Shown here: in pieces, positions 19,302-28,926 of the stretch | Layout of the letters: each line of letters starts with the position of its first letter | Numbering within the stretch: the stretch's first letter is position 1 | Translations under genes and position numbers: made by a program | Notes under the pieces: generated by a model | Seen by the model: only the letters and a program-made list of their open reading frames with translations | What the model was told of the DNA's origin: nothing | The model's database searches: none | Assembly (NCBI RefSeq): GCF_042434745.1 | Contig: NZ_JBHLSS010000155.1 | Reading direction: 5' to 3' (one strand) | DNA: 64,000 bases | Origin: Azotobacter paspali | GTDB lineage: Bacteria; Pseudomonadota; Gammaproteobacteria; Pseudomonadales; Pseudomonadaceae

Positions 19302-20836
19302 CCGCATCCGTTCTATCTTTCCGTCCCAACCGACTGGCCTGGTCGATGACGCTTGCCTTGGGCCTGGCCCTCGGTGGCTGCACCCTCGGGCCGGACTACC
19401 AGCGACCGCAATTGCCCACCCTGGACAGCTTCAGGGAGGGAAAGGGCTGGAAGCTGGCCACGCCGGCCGACGAGGCCGAACGCGGTCCCTGGTGGGAAAT
19501 GTACGGCGATCCCATCCTCGACGATCTGATGCGCCGGCTGGACGAGTCCAACCAGACCGTCGCCCAGTCGATCGCCCAGTACCTGCAGGCGAAGGCGACG
19601 GTGCGCACGGCGAAGGCGGACTTCTTCCCGAGCGGGCGGGTCACCGTCGACGAAACCCGCTCGGCGACGGCCAGCGGCAGCGGCGGTACTTCGCGCCTGC
19701 CCGACGGCTCGACGGTGAGTTCCGGCGGCGGTGGCGGGACCATTTCCAACAGCTACAACGCGGTCAGCAACATCAGTTGGGAACTGGACTTCTGGGGCAA
19801 GATGCGCCGCCAGTTGGAGTCGGATCGCGCCGGCCTGCAGGCCAGCGCCGCCGATCTCGCCGCGGTACGCCTCAGCCAGCAGTCGACCCTGGCGCAGAGC
19901 TACCTGCAACTGCGCGTGCTGGATGGCCAGCGACGTTTGCTCAAAGCCACGGTGGAGGCCTACGCACGCACCTTGCGGCTGACCGAGAACCAGTATCGCG
20001 CCGGCATGGTCACCAAGGCCGACGTGACCCAGGCGCAGACCCAACTGAAGAGCACCGAGGCCCAGGCCATCGACCTCGATTACCAGCGTGCGCAACTGGA
20101 GCACGCCATCGCCGTGCTGATCGGCGTGCCGCCGGCCCAGCTCGAGCTGGCCGAGCTGGACAGCCTGCCGGAGCTGCCGGAAATCCCCACGCTGCTGCCG
20201 TCGCAACTGCTCGAGCGGCGTCCGGACGTGGCCGCGGCCGAGCGCGAAGTGATGTCCGCCAATGCGCTGATCGGCGTGGCCAAGGCGGCGCGTTTCCCGA
20301 CTTTCAGCCTGAGCGCGGCGGGCGGTTATCGTGCCACCCATACGGACTACTGGTTCGAGAAGGACAACCGCTTTTGGAACATCAGCCCGGAAATGGCCCT
20401 GACCCTGTTCGACGGCGGCCTGCTACGCGCCCAGGTCGACCAGGCGCGGGCCACCCACCAGCAGGCGGTGGCGACCTACCGGCAGACGGTGCTGGACAGC
20501 TTCCGCGAGGTAGAGGACTACCTGGTGCAACTGAGCGTGCTGGAGCGCGAGATCCAGGCTCAGCAGGAGGCGGTGGATGCGGCTCAGGAGTCCCGCCGGC
20601 TGGTGGAGAACCAGTACAAGGCCGGTACCGTCGACTACACCAGCGTGGTCGATGTGCAGACCGCGGCCTTGTCCAACGAGCGCACCATCCTGACCCTGCT
20701 GAGCAACCGGCTGACCGCCAGCGTGCAACTGATCGCCGCTCTCGGCGGTGGCTGGGACAGCGCCGAGTTGGACAATCTCGAGATGCTGGACGAGCGGCTG
20801 GAACAGGCGCGGCTGGAAGATTCGCAAGAGGATTGA
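19298..20836 (+). CDS. opmB: Outer membrane efflux lipoprotein OpmB
   Basis: A TolC-type channel of 512 residues that completes the MuxABC pump. The signal peptide ends in a lipobox LGGC with the lipidated cysteine at residue 28, followed by the family pattern TLGPDYQRP. Two repeats of paired coiled-coil helices and barrel strands follow (QSYLQLRVLDGQRRLL; LLERRPDVAAAEREVMSAN; VEDYLVQLSVLEREIQ). NodT-type outer membrane factors have this length and architecture. It is last in the muxABC-opmB operon; a new gene, cti, begins 63 bases later. Confidence 0.93.
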   Translation: MTASVLSFRPNRLAWSMTLALGLALGGCTLGPDYQRPQLPTLDSFREGKGWKLATPADEAERGPWWEMYGDPILDDLMRRLDESNQTVAQSIAQYLQAKATVRTAKADFFPSGRVTVDETRSATASGSGGTSRLPDGSTVSSGGGGGTISNSYNAVSNISWELDFWGKMRRQLESDRAGLQASAADLAAVRLSQQSTLAQSYLQLRVLDGQRRLLKATVEAYARTLRLTENQYRAGMVTKADVTQAQTQLKSTEAQAIDLDYQRAQLEHAIAVLIGVPPAQLELAELDSLPELPEIPTLLPSQLLERRPDVAAAEREVMSANALIGVAKAARFPTFSLSAAGGYRATHTDYWFEKDNRFWNISPEMALTLFDGGLLRAQVDQARATHQQAVATYRQTVLDSFREVEDYLVQLSVLEREIQAQQEAVDAAQESRRLVENQYKAGTVDYTSVVDVQTAALSNERTILTLLSNRLTASVQLIAALGGGWDSAELDNLEMLDERLEQARLEDSQED

Positions 20837-20899
20837 CGGCAACGGCCGAGGCGGGGGCGCTTGCGGTTAGAATGCCGTCCCGCTTTTAGGAACAGCCCC

Positions 20900-23167
20900 A
20901 TGCCGCTTCGCCTTTTCCTCCTCGTGCTGCTGGCGCTCGGCGTCGCGGCGCGGGCCGAAGAACTGTCGTACCGCCGCGACATCCAGCCGATCTTCACCGC
21001 CAAATGCGTGGCTTGCCATGCCTGCTACGACTCGCCCTGCCAGCTCAACCTGGGCAGCGGCGAAGGGGCACAGCGCGGCGCCCACAAGTTACCGGTGTAC
21101 GACGGGCTGCGCACCGAGGCCCAGGAAACCACCCGACTGTTCCTCGATGCCGAAGGTGAGGCGGCCTGGCGGCGCAAGGGCTTTCATTCGGTGCTCGACG
21201 GCGGTCAGGCGGCGCTGATGGCGCGCATGCTGGAGCTTGGTCGCGGCCGTCCGCTGGTGCACAACGCCCGTTTGCCGAAGGATTTGGAGATCGGTATCGA
21301 ACGGCGCAACAATTGTCCGCTGCCCGGCGAATTCAAGGCCTTCGCCCGCGCCAATCCTCTGGCCGGTATGCCTTTCGCCGTCACCGGCCTGACCGACGGC
21401 GAGTACACGACCCTGAGGAAATGGCTGGAGCAGGGGGCACCGATCGACGCGGTGTCGCTCGAACCGTCGCCGGCCGAGGTGGTGCAGATCGCCACCTGGG
21501 AACGGTTGCTGAACGCGCGTGATCCGCGTTCCCGACTGGTCGCCCGCTGGCTGTACGAGCACCTGTTCCTCGCCCACCTGCATTTCGAGGGTGGTGCGCC
21601 GGGGCACTTCTTCCAACTGGTGCGTTCGCGCACGCCTTCCGGCCAGCCGGTCGAGCCGATCGCCACGCGGCGCCCCAACGACGACCCCGGCGGCGATTTC
21701 CATTACCGGCTGCGACCGGTTGCCGACGTGATCGTGCACAAGACGCACATCACTTATCCGCTCAGCCCGCGCAAGCTCGCCCGGGTGCGCGAGCTGTTCT
21801 TCTCTGGCGACTGGCAGGTGGCGGAACTGCCCGGTCACGGTACCCAGCACCGCGCCAATCCGTTCGAGACCTTCGCGGCGATTCCGGCACAGGCGCGCTA
21901 CCGCTTCATGCTGGACAATGCCGAATACTTCGTGCGTACCTTCATCCGTGGCCCGGTATGCCGCGGGCAGATCGCCACGGACGTGATCCGCGATCACTTC
22001 TGGACGCTGTTCCAGGCTCCCGAGCGGGATCTCTATCTCACCGATGCGCGGTACCGCGAGGCGACGACGCCGCTGCTCGTGCTGCCCGGCCAGATCGACG
22101 ATATCTCCGGCCTTTGGAGTCTCTGGAGCGCCTACATGGATCGCCTCAAGCGCTACGAGAGCCTGCGCCGCCAGGCTTACACCGAGCATCCGGCCGCATG
22201 GTCGGATTTGTGGAGCGGCAACGACAACGCCTTGCTGACCATCTTCCGCCAGTACGACAGCGCCTCGGTACACAAGGGACTGGTCGGAGCTGTGCCGCAG
22301 ACCTTGTGGCTGCTGGATTTCCCGCTGTTCGAACGCACCTACTACCAGTTGGTGGTGAATTTCGATGTATTCGGCAATGTTTCCCATCAATTGCAGACGC
22401 GCCTGTACTTCGACCTGATCCGCAACGGCGCCGAGCAGAACTTCCTGCGCCTGCTGCCGTCCGGCACGCGCCAGGCGATCCTCGACAGTTGGTACGAGAA
22501 CAGTGGCCAGCTCAAGCTCTGGCTCGCCTATACCGAGATCGACAGCGAGACGCCCTCGGCACTGGATCTGCCGCAACGCGAACCGATCCGCGCTTTTGCC
22601 GGACGCCTGCTGGAGCGGCACGCGGCGATCAATGCCTGTCCCGATCCGTTCAACCGCTGCCGCTCGGCGTATTGCCATCGGCCTGGCGTGGCGCGGGAGT
22701 TGCAGTACGCCGAACAGGTCCTCAGTCGTCTGGTCAGCCGGCCCGCGGCCGGCTTACCGGTGGTGCTCGCCCTGCCGGAGGCCAGCCTGCTGCGCGTCGA
22801 ATACGGCCAAGGAAAACGGGAGATCTACAGCCTGCTGCGCAACCGTGCCCACAGCAACGTGGCATTCATTTTCGGCGAGCATCTGCGCTACCAGCCGACG
22901 CTGGATACTTTGACGCTCTATCCGGGCGTACTGAGCAGCTACCCCAACTTCCTCTTCAACGTCCGTGCCGAGGAAGTGCCGGATTTCGTCGTGGCGCTGG
23001 AGCAGGCGAGGGCAGGGGCGAGCTTCTCGGCCGTCGTCGAGCGCTGGGGCGTGCGCCGCAGCCATCCGGAGTTCTGGCGTTATTTCAACGATCTTTCGGC
23101 CTGGATGCGGGAAACCGAACCGCTGGAGGCCGGGGTGCTGGACATGAACCGCTACCAAAACCTGTGA
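20900..23167 (+). CDS. cti: Fatty acid cis/trans isomerase
   Basis: Cti is a periplasmic haem-containing enzyme that converts cis-unsaturated acyl chains of membrane phospholipids to the trans form, stiffening the membrane under solvent or heat stress. The 755-residue product has a signal peptide ending near ARA (residue 19) and the single c-type haem motif CVACH at residues 36-40, followed by YDSPCQLNLGSGEGAQRGA, which is characteristic. Later landmarks are NNCPLPGEF and CRSAYCHRPG. The frame is open 13 codons further upstream; ATG at 20900 gives the correct signal peptide. It lies just after the efflux operon, another solvent/drug-tolerance function. Confidence 0.92.
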   Translation: MPLRLFLLVLLALGVAARAEELSYRRDIQPIFTAKCVACHACYDSPCQLNLGSGEGAQRGAHKLPVYDGLRTEAQETTRLFLDAEGEAAWRRKGFHSVLDGGQAALMARMLELGRGRPLVHNARLPKDLEIGIERRNNCPLPGEFKAFARANPLAGMPFAVTGLTDGEYTTLRKWLEQGAPIDAVSLEPSPAEVVQIATWERLLNARDPRSRLVARWLYEHLFLAHLHFEGGAPGHFFQLVRSRTPSGQPVEPIATRRPNDDPGGDFHYRLRPVADVIVHKTHITYPLSPRKLARVRELFFSGDWQVAELPGHGTQHRANPFETFAAIPAQARYRFMLDNAEYFVRTFIRGPVCRGQIATDVIRDHFWTLFQAPERDLYLTDARYREATTPLLVLPGQIDDISGLWSLWSAYMDRLKRYESLRRQAYTEHPAAWSDLWSGNDNALLTIFRQYDSASVHKGLVGAVPQTLWLLDFPLFERTYYQLVVNFDVFGNVSHQLQTRLYFDLIRNGAEQNFLRLLPSGTRQAILDSWYENSGQLKLWLAYTEIDSETPSALDLPQREPIRAFAGRLLERHAAINACPDPFNRCRSAYCHRPGVARELQYAEQVLSRLVSRPAAGLPVVLALPEASLLRVEYGQGKREIYSLLRNRAHSNVAFIFGEHLRYQPTLDTLTLYPGVLSSYPNFLFNVRAEEVPDFVVALEQARAGASFSAVVERWGVRRSHPEFWRYFNDLSAWMRETEPLEAGVLDMNRYQNL

Positions 23168-23275
23168 CTCGGTGTGTCTGTCGCGGGACTTCGGGATTAT
23201 TCCGACAAGCACACTAGGACTTTATCCCCAAGGGGGCTTGGCGTACACTCGGGAGCATATTCGCGAGGAGCTGCC

Positions 23276-23860
23276 ATGAGCGCCATCACCATAACCGACG
23301 CCGCACACGACTATCTGGCCGAATTACTGGCCAAGCAGAACGGCACCGACATCGGTATCCGTATCTTCATCACCCAGCCCGGCACGCCCGCCGCCGAGAC
23401 CTGTCTCGCCTACTGCAAGCCGCACGAGCGGCATCCGGATGACATCGCCCAAGCGCTGAAGAGCTTTACCCTGTGGATCGATGCCGTCAGCGAACCCTTT
23501 CTCAAGGACGCCATCGTCGACTACGCCAGCGATCGCATGGGCGGACAACTGACCATCAAGGCACCGAACGCCAAGGTTCCGATGATCGACGAGAACAGTC
23601 CGCTGGGCGAACGGATCAACTACTACCTGCAGACCGAGATCAATCCGGGTCTGGCCAGCCATGGTGGCCAGGTGAGTCTGGTGGACATCGTCGAGGAGGG
23701 AGTCGCCGTGCTGCGTTTCGGTGGCGGCTGCCAGGGGTGCGGCATGGTCGACACGACGTTGAAGGACGGCGTGGAGAAGACCCTGCTCGAGCGCATCCCC
23801 GACCTCAAGGGCGTGCGCGACGCCACCGATCACAGCAATCGGGAAAACGCTTACTACTGA
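23276..23860 (+). CDS. nfuA: Fe-S cluster carrier protein NfuA
   Basis: NfuA carries [4Fe-4S] clusters to target apoproteins, especially under stress. The 194-residue product has a degenerate A-type N-terminal domain (residues 1-95, MSAITITDAAHDYLAELLAK) and a C-terminal Nfu domain with the cluster-binding CxxC at C152 and C155 (GGGCQGCGMVD). The open frame begins 34 codons upstream, but ATG at 23276 is preceded by GAGGAG at a good distance and matches the family start. Clients could include the complex I subunits encoded further on. A strong hairpin terminator follows. Confidence 0.95.
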   Translation: MSAITITDAAHDYLAELLAKQNGTDIGIRIFITQPGTPAAETCLAYCKPHERHPDDIAQALKSFTLWIDAVSEPFLKDAIVDYASDRMGGQLTIKAPNAKVPMIDENSPLGERINYYLQTEINPGLASHGGQVSLVDIVEEGVAVLRFGGGCQGCGMVDTTLKDGVEKTLLERIPDLKGVRDATDHSNRENAYY

Positions 23861-23892
23861 TCGATACTGCGACAGGGCGGGAGCGAAGAAAG

Positions 23893-23913
23893 AAGGCGGC
23901 CATGGCCGCCTTT
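23893..23913 (+). terminator. Hairpin terminator after nfuA
   Basis: AAGGCGGC and GCCGCCTTT pair around a CATG loop, starting about 33 bases past the nfuA stop and closing on TTTCG. The stem is GC-rich with flanking A and T runs, as in intrinsic terminators. Confidence 0.7.
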
Positions 23914-23980
23914 CGTTCACCTGCCGTTTCGCCGCGATCCGGCGACTTTGGCTTGTTTTTTGCCTTTATTTTTTGCAAAA

Positions 23981-24004
23981 GAAGCCTTGCCGGGGCAAGG
24001 CTTC
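23981..24004 (-). terminator. Hairpin terminator after the 88-residue minus-strand gene
   Basis: GAAGCCTTGCC and GGCAAGGCTTC form an 11-bp stem with a two-base loop. Read on the minus strand, it lies 16 bases past the stop at 24021 and is followed by TTTTGC and an A/T-rich run. With the nfuA terminator it insulates two convergent genes. Confidence 0.7.
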
Positions 24005-24020
24005 ATCTGTTCGGATTGGA

Positions 24021-24287
24021 TCAGTCCGGCATGTTCCAAGGAGCAAGAGCGAAGCCCTGAAGGGTTAGCTCTTGGCGGGTTTGCTGAATGACGCTGGCGA
24101 GTTTCTTCGGGTCCGAGTAGGTCGAGCAGGGAATGCGCTTGTGCCCCAGTGTCCGCGTACTGGTGCGGTCCACGACGGTCAAGTTCAGTTCACTGTTGAT
24201 TTCCTGAGTCCAGGCGATGCACTGCAAGGGTTTGAAAGCGCGGTTGGCGATCAGCAGGGCTTCGTTGAAACGGAGCGAATTGGTCAT
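24021..24287 (-). CDS. Conserved-looking small protein of 88 residues, unknown function
   Basis: The product starts MTNSLRFNEALLIANRAFKP and contains a central CIAWTQ and a TLGHKRIP segment; no signal peptide or membrane span is seen. An AGAGGGAT ribosome site lies about seven bases before the ATG, and a clear terminator lies just past the stop, so it behaves as an independent gene. I do not recognise a domain. It is convergent with nfuA. Confidence 0.65.
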   Translation of the reverse strand: MTNSLRFNEALLIANRAFKPLQCIAWTQEINSELNLTVVDRTSTRTLGHKRIPCSTYSDPKKLASVIQQTRQELTLQGFALAPWNMPD

Positions 24288-24493
24288 GGGGCGATCCCTC
24301 TTTGAGTACCATGATTAAGGCCGTCTGGCGCGGCCATCGGTCTTTCACTTTTTCAGGCACGGTGCTGTCGCGCGAACGTGACACTTGTCTGAAACCTGCC
24401 CGGGCCAACGGATTCCTTCCGTCGCCTTGAATCTCATATGAGACGAAGTATAGGTCGGTGTCTCTAGTTTGATACAGATTTTTCCGACAAATG

Positions 24494-24730
24494 TTAGCCC
24501 GGCGTGTCCACCTGGCGATAAATCAGCAGAAGTTTGCGGGTAATAACGTTCCAAATACCGTGTCGCTCGAAACTGGACCAGTGGCTGGGCTTGTCGATCC
24601 GCAGACGGTGGAGACAGGGCAGTCGCTGGCCGGATTCGCGCAGATCTCCCTTGATCAATATGAGCAGAAATATGTCGCCGAGCTTCTTCCTGTCGCTGAT
24701 GATCTGTGCCAGCGCCCACTCGAGGGGCAT
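24494..24730 (-). CDS. Hypothetical protein, about 78 residues, start uncertain
   Basis: The frame reads MPLEWALAQIISDRKKLGDI, then FLLILIKGDLRESGQRLPCLHRLRI and a tail rich in aromatic and basic residues (HWSSFERHGIWNV). The composition looks protein-like. The same frame stays open for 12 codons before the first ATG with equally protein-like sequence (SPTKEDESIPEN), but that extension meets a TGA without a standard start; an ATG nearby is in another frame. The true start may be non-ATG or the 5' end may be shifted. No domain is recognised. Confidence 0.4.
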   Translation of the reverse strand: MPLEWALAQIISDRKKLGDIFLLILIKGDLRESGQRLPCLHRLRIDKPSHWSSFERHGIWNVITRKLLLIYRQVDTPG

Positions 24731-24942
24731 GTTCTCCGGTATCGATTCGTCTTCCTTGGTCGGACTTCATACATGAAGTTTGCGGCGGCGCCCTTTCCTC
24801 TCTGCTAGCATGCCGGCCGGCATGCCGAGGGTGGGAGTCGTGTTTTCGTTCCCCGCGTGCGTGCGACTTCGTCGGCTGTGTCCGCTCCTCTCGGCGGGGT
24901 TGCGGGCCGCCGGGTCATTTTTGTAGTTCGGATGGGGAATCG

Positions 24943-25776
24943 ATGGAGCTTTGGCTCGCTGCGCAGGCGTTCATCTTGGGGGTTGTCGAGGGGCTGACGG
25001 AGTTTTTACCGATATCCAGTACCGGACACCAGATCATCATCGCCGATCTGATCGGTTTCGGCGGCGACAGGGCCAAGGCGTTCAACATCATCATCCAGCT
25101 CGGGGCGATCCTGGCCGTGGTCTGGGAGTTCCGCGAAAAGGTGTTCGGCGTGATCCTCGGCCTGCCGCGCGAACCCCAAGCGCAGCGCTTCACCGTCAAC
25201 TTGCTGATCGCCTTCCTGCCGGCGGTGGTCCTCGGCGTGGCGTTCGCCGATTTGATCGAATACTGGTTGTTCAATCCGATCACGGTGGCCAGCGCATTGG
25301 TTGTCGGCGGTCTGGTCATGCTCTGGGCCGAGAGGCGCCAACACATTATCGAGGTGCACGCGGTGGACGAAATGAACTGGAGGCACGCCCTCAAGATCGG
25401 CTTCGCCCAATGCTTGGCGATGATTCCCGGCACTTCGCGCTCGGGTTCGACCATCATCGGCGGCCTGCTGTTCGGTCTGTCGCGCAAGGCGGCGACGGAG
25501 TTCTCCTTCTTCCTCGCCATGCCGACCATGGTCGGCGCCGCTGCCTATTCCGGCTATAAGCATCGCGCACTCTTCGAAAACGGCGGCGACCTGCCGATTT
25601 TCGCCCTGGGCTTCGTCGTTTCCTTCATCTTCGCCATGCTCGCCGTGCGCGGGCTGCTCAAGTTCATCGCCAGCCACAGCTATGCGCTGTTCGCCTGGTA
25701 TCGCATCGGTTTCGGTTTGCTGATCCTTTTAACCTGGCAGCTCGGCGTGGTCGACTGGAGCACGGCGCAGGGCTGA
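24943..25776 (+). CDS. uppP: Undecaprenyl-diphosphatase (BacA/UppP)
   Basis: UppP is an integral membrane phosphatase that recycles undecaprenyl pyrophosphate for peptidoglycan and other envelope polymers; overproduction gives bacitracin resistance. The 277-residue product has the two signature regions EGLTEFLPISSTGH near the N-terminus and PGTSRSGSTI in the middle, both carrying the catalytic residues, plus about eight membrane helices. ATG at 24943 starts MELWLAAQAFILGVVEG; the longer upstream frame is not supported. It converges on the ABC-F gene. Confidence 0.95.
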   Translation: MELWLAAQAFILGVVEGLTEFLPISSTGHQIIIADLIGFGGDRAKAFNIIIQLGAILAVVWEFREKVFGVILGLPREPQAQRFTVNLLIAFLPAVVLGVAFADLIEYWLFNPITVASALVVGGLVMLWAERRQHIIEVHAVDEMNWRHALKIGFAQCLAMIPGTSRSGSTIIGGLLFGLSRKAATEFSFFLAMPTMVGAAAYSGYKHRALFENGGDLPIFALGFVVSFIFAMLAVRGLLKFIASHSYALFAWYRIGFGLLILLTWQLGVVDWSTAQG

Positions 25777-25795
25777 GCCTTCATGGCGCGACGCG

Positions 25796-25830
25796 GGGCA
25801 CAAGCTCCGCACGCCGCGGCGCCTGTGCCC
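25796..25830. terminator. Possible shared terminator between uppP and the ABC-F gene
   Basis: GGGCACA at 25796-25802 and TGTGCCC at 25824-25830 pair across a 21-base GC-rich loop in the 61-base convergent gap. There is no strong T tract, so the call is tentative. Confidence 0.35.
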
Positions 25831-25837
25831 TGTGCTC

Positions 25838-27427
<1,590 letters not shown>

Positions 27428-27504
27428 AGGGCTTTCCTATCAATAATTTACAAGCCACTGAATCACGCTGATAGCGATTTGTACCAATTTCGAGCTTTGC
27501 GATC

Positions 27505-27834
27505 TCACTCCAGTCGGAGCTTGACTTGATCAGCGGGCGTATTGGAGAACAGCATTTGGACGTTGTTGCCTAACTGCTGGTTATAAAGCGGACTCATGCT
27601 AGCCATCAGGCCCATGGTCGCGTAGGTATGACGGGCAGTTGCGGCCGATCCCGAATGCCGAAAGCGCGCAAGGCCTGTTTGAAGTGCTTGTCGGTGATGC
27701 TCGATTCCTTGGATGGAGTCGGCATCGCACACAGGTGGAAAAACGTCGGGCGAATCCTTGTAGGTTGGAGACACCGCCTTTCTTCTGGGCAGCGATCTTA
27801 CCAGCTTCGTCCGGGGCATGCAGGGCTCGGTCAT
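27505..27834 (-). pseudogene. Tyrosine recombinase (phage-type integrase) C-terminal remnant
   Basis: The second half of this 109-codon frame reads ARHTYATMGLMASMSPLY, then QLGNNVQMLFS. This matches the catalytic RHTYAT (HxxR) box and the following QLGHS-QMLxxxYAxW region of Tn/phage integrases. The usual glycine-histidine (GHS) and the catalytic tyrosine segment are damaged: GNN replaces GHS and the tail NTPADQVKLRLE lacks YAxW. The N-terminal part is not recognisable. It appears to be the end of a decayed integrating element next to ybiT. Confidence 0.6.
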
Positions 27835-28169
27835 TCAGCGGGACATTGCCGGTCTGGCGCGTTTACCGATCGTGCCTTGTCTTTCCTCCTAGGCTGCATC
27901 GACGAAGGCGGCGCAGATCCCGGCGGTCCGCATGGCGCGTTCCCGTGCCTTGGCGGTGTCGCTCGACGCCCGAGTGAGCGTTTGCGCCATGTGCTGGTGG
28001 AAATAGGTACAGTCGCTCGAAACGGGATCGACCCCGGTGCTTTCTGGGTAGCCATCCACTGGCGGCTGGGAGGAGAAGGAATGGCCGGTTACGCCGGCTA
28101 GTCGGGCATTGTATTGCCGCTGGCATGCCTACCAGTAGGATAGGGCTGATGAACCCCTGGACTTGCAGA
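27835..28169. other. Intergenic region with protein-like fragments but no intact gene
   Basis: No intact gene is seen. On the minus strand a frame ending at a TAG at 27889-27891 reads like a real protein C-terminus (YFHQHMAQTLTRASSDTAKA, then RERAMRTAGICAAFVDAA) and is immediately followed by an AGGAGG. It can be traced up to about 28098 without a convincing start. A short hairpin GCCGG-TTACG-CCGGC lies at 28084-28098. Together with the integrase remnant this looks like debris of a mobile element. Confidence 0.4.
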
Positions 28170-28256
28170 TTACTCGAACAGGCTGCGCGCCTTGCCGGGT
28201 ACCGTGAACCCCGGTATGGCCATCTCTTGGCAATGGCCGGCTGACGCCACCTGCAT
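28170..28256 (-). CDS. 28-codon open frame just downstream of a Fur-type promoter
   Basis: The frame MQVASAGHCQEMAIPGFTVP, then GKARSLFE, begins about 17 bases after the predicted transcription start of the Fur-box promoter at 28280-28307. No clear ribosome site is seen (CAGATCGG lies before it). The same stretch can fold (GGCCAT with ATGGCC). It could be a small iron-regulated peptide or lie inside a regulatory RNA. I recognise no family. Confidence 0.25.
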   Translation of the reverse strand: MQVASAGHCQEMAIPGFTVPGKARSLFE

Positions 28257-28279
28257 GCCGATCTGCCGACGGTGGCCCT

Positions 28280-28307
28280 ATTATATGCAAGTGATAATTA
28301 TTATCAA
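28280..28307 (-). promoter_or_regulatory. Strong promoter overlapped by a Fur-box-like palindrome
   Basis: On the minus strand a -35 TTGATA (28302-28307) and a perfect -10 TATAAT (28280-28285) are separated by 16 bases. A perfect 15-base palindrome TGATAAT-T-ATTATCA (28292-28306) covers the -35 and spacer and matches the core of the Fur operator (GATAAT ... ATTATC). A repressor bound here would block RNA polymerase. Transcription would run leftward from about 28273, where no recognised gene lies. Confidence 0.7.
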
Positions 28308-28359
28308 CTGATGGCCAACAATATTTCGCGCCGGCTGCCGTAAACCGAATCCTCTTGCG

Positions 28360-28581
28360 TCACCGCTCGCTGGACGTCCTGGATCTCGACCGATCCTTGG
28401 CCAGGGGCGTACTACTGGTGATGACTTGCCCCGTATGTCGCTTCTGGATGGCTTTGGCTTTCGCTTTCCAGTAGGCATCGCCTTTGGGTTTGAAACGGCG
28501 AGGCCTCAGGGCGAGATGGATCGCCACTGCCACGACGGCGAGAGCGGTGATCGCTGCGGCGCTAATCCAGAAATTATTCAT
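28360..28581 (-). CDS. Small membrane protein, 73 residues, unknown function
   Basis: The product begins MNNFWISAAAITALAVVAVA, a single N-terminal membrane helix, followed by a strongly basic tail (LRPRRFKPKGDAYWKAKAKA, then IQKRHTG). An AAGGATC site lies five to ten bases before the ATG at 28581. The topology (short outside, basic inside) suggests a single-pass inner membrane protein. The long open frame upstream to 28806 is not supported. Its neighbour to the left is the Fur-type promoter, which lies past its stop and points away. Confidence 0.55.
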   Translation of the reverse strand: MNNFWISAAAITALAVVAVAIHLALRPRRFKPKGDAYWKAKAKAIQKRHTGQVITSSTPLAKDRSRSRTSSER

Positions 28582-28926
28582 GAAGATCCTTGGTAACCAG
28601 ATGGAAATGTGTTGCTCCGGCCCCGCCGGCCTATTGCTGGCAGGCCACTTCTGACGAGGCGAGGCGTAGAAGTGGCAAGCCCTCGGCATGGCCAGGTTCG
28701 TGCGGCAGAGCGGCGGAGCATGCCGGGACGGCATCGTTAGGCCTGGAGCTGCCTGCAGTCGGGTTCGTCGGGTCGGCGGCCCATGGGGCAAGGACGGATG
28801 GTGCATGGCCGGGACGCCAAGGATACGACGCTCGAAGAGTGTAGGCGAGCCGATCCCGTGCGGCCTGAACGGCCCCGAGAAAAACTCCTTGCGGTGGTCG
28901 CGGCGCGGAAACGGTGTCCTGCCGGC
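28582..28926. other. Intergenic region, 345 bases
   Basis: No gene is supported. An inverted repeat GCCACTTCT (28644-28652) / AGAAGTGGC (28668-28676) with a 15-base loop could be a terminator or operator between the SRAP gene and the small membrane protein, both on the minus strand. Open frames here lack start signals and domain matches. Confidence 0.4.

Noticed and set aside
23221..23275. Sigma-54-type promoter before nfuA (TTGGC ... GC)
   Set aside because: The GG element is present but the GC element is not at the required distance, so the match is chance.
28084..28275. PrrF/ArrF small RNA behind the Fur promoter
   Set aside because: The conserved core sequence that I remember for this RNA family is not visible; a different RNA or orphan promoter is possible.
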